Source: Haliea sp. (GTDB taxonomy: Bacteria; Pseudomonadota; Gammaproteobacteria; Pseudomonadales; Halieaceae). From it: 64,000 nt of DNA. The stretch spans positions 25,592-89,591 of the forward strand of contig NZNC01000001.1 in NCBI GenBank assembly GCA_002692965.1. Direction: 5' to 3'. Shown here in pieces: positions 63,241 through 64,000 of the stretch. Both the position numbers and the translations under genes were made by a program. Below the pieces are notes generated by a model. It was not told the DNA's origin. It made no database searches and was given only the letters and a program-made list of their open reading frames with translations. Numbering within the stretch: position 1 is the stretch's first letter; each line of letters starts with the position of its first letter.

Positions 63241-63780
63241 TCAATGCGGAGGCGCAAGCTGCGGACCAGCACGCGGCCCGCCACCCAGCGACAGACAATC
63301 CACCTGTCTGCAAAAATCCGCCACGATAAAGGCTTCCAGCTCCGCTTGTTGGGAAGGACGCAGGTGGCTGAGAATAACGACTCTGCCTCCTACCGAAAGC
63401 AGAGGCTGCCTGCCAGTCTCTGCAGCCGGCATCACCCGCACAGGGGCGCCTGTTTGGGCCGCATCGTGCAACCGCAGATAGCGCTGGGCCTCGCCCTCCA
63501 CAACTACAGCCCAGCCGAAGAGGCGTTTCCTCTCCCTGGCATCCGTCGTTTCGGCACTCGCCTGTCGCCGGGCGAGGCCAGCCTCGCCCAGGTGCACTTC
63601 GGCGAGCTGAAGCAGTACCACGGTGGCGAATACCCTCTGGATAGCGGGCTCCGAACGCGCCACTTCCTGCACCAGGAAAACCCAGCCCGCCTTGTCCTGG
63701 CCTTCGGAGATGGCCTCCGCGGAAACTCCGGTGTCGGCCAGCGCAAGAGCCAGCAGGATTGCGCAGATAAGTTTTCGCAC
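63241..63780 (-). CDS. Secreted protein of unknown function
   Basis: The GTG at 63780 gives an ideal signal peptide (VRKLICAILLALALADTGVS|AEA). An ATG at 63834 behind GGGGCGGG would add 18 residues and is an alternative. The ~155-residue mature part (VFLVQEVARSEPAIQRVFAT, LFGWAVVVEGEAQRYLRLH, VGGRVVILSHLRPSQQAELE) has no family I recognise and contains one Cys near the C-terminus. It is first in the minus-strand run toward the c-di-GMP genes, 54 bases ahead of the glycosyltransferase-like gene. Confidence 0.55.
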   Translation of the reverse strand: MRKLICAILLALALADTGVSAEAISEGQDKAGWVFLVQEVARSEPAIQRVFATVVLLQLAEVHLGEAGLARRQASAETTDARERKRLFGWAVVVEGEAQRYLRLHDAAQTGAPVRVMPAAETGRQPLLSVGGRVVILSHLRPSQQAELEAFIVADFCRQVDCLSLGGGPRAGPQLAPPH

Positions 63781-63848
63781 GGCTGGAGTGGCCCAGAACG
63801 TCAGGTTGGACAGGGAAGAACGACAGTAAATCATCCCGCCCCAAAAGC

Positions 63849-63880
63849 AAAACCCCCGCAGCATGCGCTACGGGGGTTTT
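63849..63880. terminator. Strong bidirectional hairpin terminator
   Basis: AAAACCCCCG (63849-63858) pairs perfectly with CGGGGGTTTT (63871-63880) around a 12-base loop. T-runs follow on both strands (TTTTGTGGTTT on plus, TTTTGCTTTT on minus). The style matches rRNA-operon terminators. It would end transcription coming from the right edge on the minus strand. Confidence 0.85.
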
Positions 63881-63885
63881 GTGGT

Positions 63886-64000
63886 TTAGGAGCCTGGCGA
63901 GAGCCTGCCCGCTTTTCGGGCATGACCTACTACAGGTAGCCAGCGATGCTGGCTATCCCTGCGGGACGCCTGCGGCGCCGCCTTCCCCGTTCCTACGGAA
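63886..64000 (-). other. Possible 3' end of a 5S rRNA gene, interrupted (edge of window)
   Basis: On the minus strand the sequence next to the terminator reads ...GTAGTAGGTCAT, then 22 extra bases with a hairpin (GCCCGAAAAGCGGGC), then CGCCAGGCTCCTAAACC. Many gammaproteobacterial 5S rRNAs end GTAGGTCATCGCCAGGCTCC, so the two flanks fit that end with an insertion between them. Further right (63920-64000) the 5S body is not recognisable; a hairpin TAGCCAGC/GCTGGCTA is seen instead. It may be a 5S remnant, an insertion in a 5S copy, or a repeat that captured 5S sequence. Confidence 0.3.

Noticed and set aside
63241..63780. YfiR-like periplasmic regulator of c-di-GMP signalling.
   Set aside because: The gene neighbourhood invites it, but the sequence lacks the YfiR pattern and the usual cysteines.

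Overview
The window looks like the chromosome of a high-G+C, aerobic, probably marine gammaproteobacterium; I would guess the Halieaceae/OM60 neighbourhood. The basis is the classic order queG-orn-rsgA-psd and nnr-tsaE-amiB-mutL-miaA-hfq-hflX-hflK, together with an acyl-CoA dehydrogenase/phosphotransferase pair and many envelope lipoproteins. The genus is inference. No phage, insertion sequence with a transposase, CRISPR array or tRNA gene was seen.

Layout. 1-8512 (minus strand) is the tightly packed nnr-tsaE-amiB-mutL-miaA-hfq-hflX-hflK series, with hflK cut by the window edge. 8627-14644 holds queG, an FHA membrane protein, orn, rsgA, psd and a PIN-PhoH ATPase. 14645-17100 has a long inverted-repeat element and an RNase II. 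17153-20313 is a fatty-acid/acyl-CoA module (phosphotransferase, acyl-CoA dehydrogenase, divergent TetR). 20334-35706 is a mixed metabolic stretch: asnS, SYLF lipid-binding protein, SDR, PPOX protein, transglutaminase-TPR lipoprotein, cysH, nitronate monooxygenase, orphan ParA, iron alcohol dehydrogenase, Nudix, CinA, lipocalin-like protein, pdxH, gamma-glutamyltranspeptidase and a thioesterase.

The most remarkable region is 35835-50269: thirteen consecutive plus-strand genes, most of them overlapping or abutting. They encode a four-helix MotA/TolQ/ExbB-type ion-channel subunit; two proteins whose N-terminal helix looks like the ExbD/TolR/MotB helix with its channel aspartate (Asp17 in both) but whose periplasmic part is a von Willebrand A domain; a PEGA-repeat protein ending in a formylglycine-generating-enzyme-like domain without the catalytic cysteines; a divergent actin/Hsp70-like protein; TPR proteins (one ending in a TonB-C-like domain); a small secreted protein; four lipoproteins of unknown function; and an M48 metalloprotease lipoprotein. 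I read this as an undescribed ion-driven envelope machine, possibly transmitting force or signals from the inner membrane to the outer membrane. The function is inference.

50270-50875 is a gene-free repeat cluster. After it come a metallo-hydrolase, a DAACS symporter, pirin with a divergent LysR regulator, a glutathionyl-hydroquinone reductase, sixA and tex. 58767-63780 is a probable minus-strand operon: secreted protein, PqqD-like/glycosyltransferase-like protein, HD-GYP protein with an altered HD motif, and a GGDEF(degenerate)-EAL protein. The right edge has a strong hairpin terminator and sequence resembling the 3' end of a 5S rRNA gene, so an rRNA operon may lie just outside.

Four copies of one inverted-repeat family (14893-15000, 34801-34908, 50345-50447, 50640-50777) share a conserved apical sequence although their long arms differ.
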